Source: Trema orientale
Taxonomy: Eukaryota > Streptophyta > Magnoliopsida > Rosales > Cannabaceae
Assembly: GCA_002914845.1 (NCBI GenBank)
Contig: JXTC01000009.1
Span: 1,707,177-1,771,176 of the forward strand
Direction: 5' to 3'
Length of the DNA stretch: 64,000 bases
Positions 60,430-64,000 of this stretch are shown piece by piece. Every line of letters begins with the position of its first letter. The stretch's first letter is position 1. The notes under the pieces were generated by a model that saw nothing but the letters and a program-made list of their open reading frames with translations, did not search any database and was not told where the DNA came from. The translations under genes were made by a program, and so were the position numbers.

Positions 60430-61230
60430 CTTTATATTGGACTAATCTCTCAATTTTGCAAGGCAATTTCTTCCTCATAATTTATTTATACAAGATGCTC
60501 ACAGCAATTTGGAAGCAATGAATTTTCTTCAGAAGAGCCATTCTGAATGACATCACAAGCCTCTGCAAAGAATTAATATTGGCAAGCACGCTTATGGTGA
60601 CAAAGCTGCAAAATCAAGACTGGAATCTGTTATCCCTGCAACAAGATTCACTAACAAGGAAGAAATCAGAATGGGTCATTCTAGACAATGTTCAAGCTAA
60701 ACTCCAAAATTTGTTGCTCACATGCAACGTACTCTTTTTCCTTTCTAGAGATTTTTCCCACTGGGTTTTGCTCAGTAAGGTTTTAATGAGGCGTTGTTTG
60801 GGTTGGGCCAATCTAATAGAAATATTTTGGCATGATTATCTGGAACCCAACTAGAGCCAGCTATCTGCTACTTGGAGCTTGCCTACAGATGGCATCAGTC
60901 GTTCTTTTCGGATTTGAAGAAAATTAGATTATCTTACAAGTAGGTGCCAACCTAGTTGGGATGTGCCTGTAAGATAATTGTTGCAGAGAAAAAGAGAGCT
61001 AATAAGAAGAAATAATGAGTTTCAAGCTAAAATCCAGATTTTAAAAAAGAAGAACAATGATATGGAGGAAATGATTGAAGATGAAAAAAAAAATTATTGA
61101 TAATGGAAATTTTGGTATTGTTTGGTTTTAGGTTTTTTTTATTGGTTTGGTTATTTTCTTTCTTTAATAGTTGGTTACAAAGTGTCAGACTTACATAGAG
61201 CTATAGGACATTGTATGCATGCGCTAGGGA
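60430..61230. repeat. Repeat-like text of unknown class
   Basis: It contains AGGTGCCAACCTAGTTGGGA (60944-60963), which reads like the end of a dispersed plant repeat, and a 91-codon plus-strand frame (60579-60854) without a recognisable domain. It may belong to the fossil element at its left or to a separate insertion. Confidence 0.35.
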
Positions 61231-61789
61231 TTATTGTTTAATATAGCATTGTTGAAGATGAAAAAAATGGTTGGTAAGGTGATATTTGGGTGCTATTAGT
61301 TATTAGGGATTTTGTTTAGTGTAGTAATTATTTTGGTTGGAGGTGAACTTTGGTGGAAATTTTCAATGCTCATTTTCACTAACTATATTAGTTGTAAGAT
61401 GTATAATGCTTAAATTATTTCTATTTTCATTTTGAATCATTAATTTATAAATAAATGGCCGATTTTTTTCCTGTTATTAAAAAAGCTTGTGTTCGTAAGG
61501 TAACCAATTCACAAACTTTTATTAACATGCACTTGAGGAAAAAATAAATAAATTGTCAATTGCACGTAGTCATTCTATTAAACTGTTATAGATATAAACA
61601 CAAATTTATAAAGATAATCTAATGTCAATCCATAAAAGACAAAGTAAAAATAGAAAACGTTGTATGGTCATGAAAGTTCATTCATTTATAAGTTAATAAT
61701 TTGACTGTGGCTCAATGTCATTCCAAATATTCATCTAAAAATAACTTTATACTTGAGTTTCATGTATAAACTTTCCAAGCACTAAATAT

Positions 61790-61975
61790 TATGTGCAACT
61801 ATACACACCAAAGCTAACAAAATACTATTTGTGTAGTAAATATGCATACAAAAGAACAAAAACTGTGCAACAACTATGCACACATAAACTAGCAAAGTAC
61901 TACATGTGCAGTAACTATGCAAACAAAAGAATAATACTTGTGCAATAACTATGCACATAGATTAACATGACCTAA
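61790..61975. repeat. Short tandem repeat, ~80-bp period
   Basis: Words TGTGCAACAACTATGCACA, CTAGCAAAGTACTA, GTAACTATGCAAACAAAAGAA recur about 2.2 times with substitutions. Non-coding. Confidence 0.7.
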
Positions 61976-62270
61976 GTTTGTCAAATGGGTAAATCCTAAA
62001 TACAACGTAATATAAAACAACCAAAATATTGTTAATGAGTTTCCGAAATATGCACTAAATTTATAGGCAGACTTTAAGGCAATTGGTCAGCTCTTTCCAT
62101 TTTTCTTTCTATGCATCTACAAAATGAAATTTAAAGCAGTAAGTAAGTTATTTCAACTTTTAAGTCATAATTAACTTTTAATTGACTTTTGATATTATTT
62201 GTATCCTTTTTGCCTTCTTTCTCTTGGATGAAATTATAGTGGTTGGTTGAAAAGAAACTGCACTGATTGG

Positions 62271-62492
62271 CTAAAGAAGAACTTCAAATTCTGGTTGAAT
62301 GATTGCAGTGACTGGCTCAAGAGAAACTTCCTCGACTAACTGAAGAATAACTTCCTCTTGGCTAATAGTCACTAAACCAGGCTTTCTATTCCTCTTCAGA
62401 AAATGAAAGACCCTCTCTTCAAGTTCGAGTGACAAGCTGATAACAAACGCAGTCATAAATGAAATATAATTGAACGGGAGTTCATGATCCAT
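62271..62492 (-). CDS. Hypothetical 73-aa protein
   Basis: An uninterrupted frame from ATG (62492) to stop. It has a hydrophobic N-terminal half (FMTAFVISLSLELEE), a basic middle (FHFLKRNRKPG) and a C-terminal part in which the codons for VSLEPVTAIIQPE-type text look protein-like. A TATA-like TTTTATATG lies about 75 bp upstream on the minus strand (62561-62569). I do not recognise a family. It could be a small gene, one exon of a larger one, or a fragment carried by a transposon. Confidence 0.35.
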   Translation of the reverse strand: MDHELPFNYISFMTAFVISLSLELEERVFHFLKRNRKPGLVTISQEEVILQLVEEVSLEPVTAIIQPEFEVLL

Positions 62493-62569
62493 TTTTTGTG
62501 ATGCGAGTTCAGTAGAAATGGGATAAGAATGAGTATACTATATGTAGTGAACACTTGGACATATAAAAA

Positions 62570-64000
62570 AAGTAGTAAAAGACCATTAGGTCAAAGCCCA
62601 CATTTAATGCTGGACAATAATATATATTTATATAAAAAAAGCTCCAAGAAAAAAAAAAAGAAAAGAAGAGGAAACTCAGGACAATAGTCGAATAATGTAT
62701 CTTTATCTAACAAAAACTCAAAAAAAAAAAAATTGAGAGAAAAGTTTTCAGAATAAAGTTCAAATACTTTAATAAAAATGTAAAATGTTTTATACCGGAT
62801 AGTTAAAAGATATTAAAAAATAGTAATACAAAAATATAATATTTATTGACAATATTATTATCCCAAAAAAAAAGTTAAAATATTTTCACTATGCAGATAG
62901 AGAAGTAAATATATATATATATATATAGTATACAAAAAATAAGCGATAGTGAGCAAATAAAGGACTCAGGTTAAGCGATCTGTACAATGTATTTATTATT
63001 GGGATTTAATATAATATATTTTTTAGAAAAAGATATCTACTATAACATGTATTTCATATTATATGTGATGAGTAACCATATAAAAGGGTAAGTGAATAGG
63101 TCCATGCTTCCTCACTGTGTAAGCCTTATCTATTAGCAATATTTATATTGTTAACCATGATTTGTGCCATGTATAACTTTTGAATATATAATGAGATAGA
63201 GATATAATATTTACTACTTTAGCATATTTCCTATGATCATGGTTGATTCGATCTATAGGGGCATAACTAGTAAGGGGCTATATGAGACGAGGATGAAAGG
63301 AAGACGACTTTGAGTTATATTAATGGGTTTGCATTTGCTCTAAGGAATTATGTTGCAAGCAAGTTTGTGAATATAATTGTGAATGCATAACCAAGATATT
63401 AATGGATCGTGAGCATCATTTGTTGAGTTTATATGACACTTTAGGAATCAGGGTGCTCGATATGATATAAACTAAGTTGGTTTGAAGCATAACAAGACAC
63501 TTTAGGGTATGTTCTACGCTGGTCCTAAAAAGATTTGATATAGCACTCTTGATTTTTTATTTTATTTTTTGTAGATAACTTAACAATCACATAACTTATT
63601 TGCCAAATATGAATATAACGACTAGTAAGACGATGACGAGAGAGAAACTTTATATGCACACTCTGTATGAGTAGGAGATGTTGAACTTTGACTTTTAGTT
63701 TTATTGTGTCGTTTGACTGGTGCATGGCCCAATCCAATAGACTAATAAAGATAAGATATGAATTTAGTTAAGGTATGAACATTTCACATTATCAAGTTCA
63801 AATGTGAATATGACATATTTGAATATGCGTATTGAATACATAGTCACTATCCTATTCATTAAGGAATATGTTTTATTCATTATTAAATAGAGAAATATCC
63901 TTAATAGATAAGAAAATAGATGCACGTTTTCTCTGTGAGAAAAATACATTTGTACAATTAGTGAGAAAAGATCTCTATCTTCCTCCTCTCTTTATCTATA
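62570..64000. other. AT-rich stretch, no gene seen
   Basis: It holds a TA repeat at about 62910-62928 and AT-rich text with short frames lacking any domain. Nothing else could be supported up to the window edge. Confidence 0.45.

Noticed and set aside
1-64000. CRISPR arrays, operons or bacterial-type defence systems
   Set aside because: The tandem arrays have no constant repeat/spacer pattern, and gene structure is that of a plant nuclear genome.

Overview
The window looks like nuclear DNA of a eudicot plant. Its genes are intron-bearing with plant-type GT..AG junctions. Intergenic DNA is AT-rich and crowded with small transposon relics, and the proteins are recognisably plant. The species cannot be fixed from the sequence. 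A 350-base run of N (18364-18713) and single Ns at 21158 and 46264 show this is a draft assembly.

All five confident protein genes lie on the minus strand. In ascending coordinates they are: the RNA polymerase I initiation factor TAF1B/Rrn7 (11593-15963, 4 coding exons, 782 aa); an A20/AN1 zinc-finger stress-associated protein close to Arabidopsis SAP3 (21298-21819, 173 aa, with a 5'UTR intron), preceded by a second, almost identical block at 20449-21157 that ends exactly at an N and is probably an assembly duplicate; the OTU deubiquitinase OTLD1 (24510-30482, 8 coding exons, 533 aa); the U6 snRNP core protein LSM8 (42699-44047, 5 coding exons, 98 aa); and mitochondrial ribosomal protein uL15m (49018-53146, 4 exons, 276 aa). 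They are unrelated housekeeping or stress genes and form no pathway. A 73-aa ORF (62271-62492) and a gene edge at 1-77 are weak candidates.

The most interesting architecture is at 44.6-55.5 kb. The upstream region of LSM8 (untranslated exons, intron pieces and putative promoter, 44602-45836) is duplicated immediately upstream of the mitochondrial L15 gene (53202-54335, continuing past an insertion). The two copies are clearly diverged near the coding genes but identical by eye over 366 bp at the distal, promoter-containing end. This suggests a shared or captured promoter with later gene conversion.

The rest is mobile-element territory. Eight inverted-repeat elements (3995, 4967, 9046, 9828, 32598, 34364, 39316 and 54336) are flanked by 9-bp direct repeats, six exact and two with one mismatch. 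That is the signature of Mutator-like transposition. They range from 150-bp foldbacks to about 1.1-1.3-kb non-autonomous elements, one of which carries an ORF. Three LINE 3' ends are present: two lie in OTLD1 introns, antisense to the gene, one of them with a perfect 20-bp target duplication. There is one tRNA-derived SINE, several unassigned foldback families, a broken Ty3-type gag fossil (about 38.16-38.76 kb), and an Ogre/Tat-like LTR-element fossil (about 56.9-60.3 kb) with two ~50-bp tandem arrays. The stretches 78-3400, 5160-7660, 15964-18363, 36125-38159, 47500-48990 and 62530-64000 hold no gene I can support.
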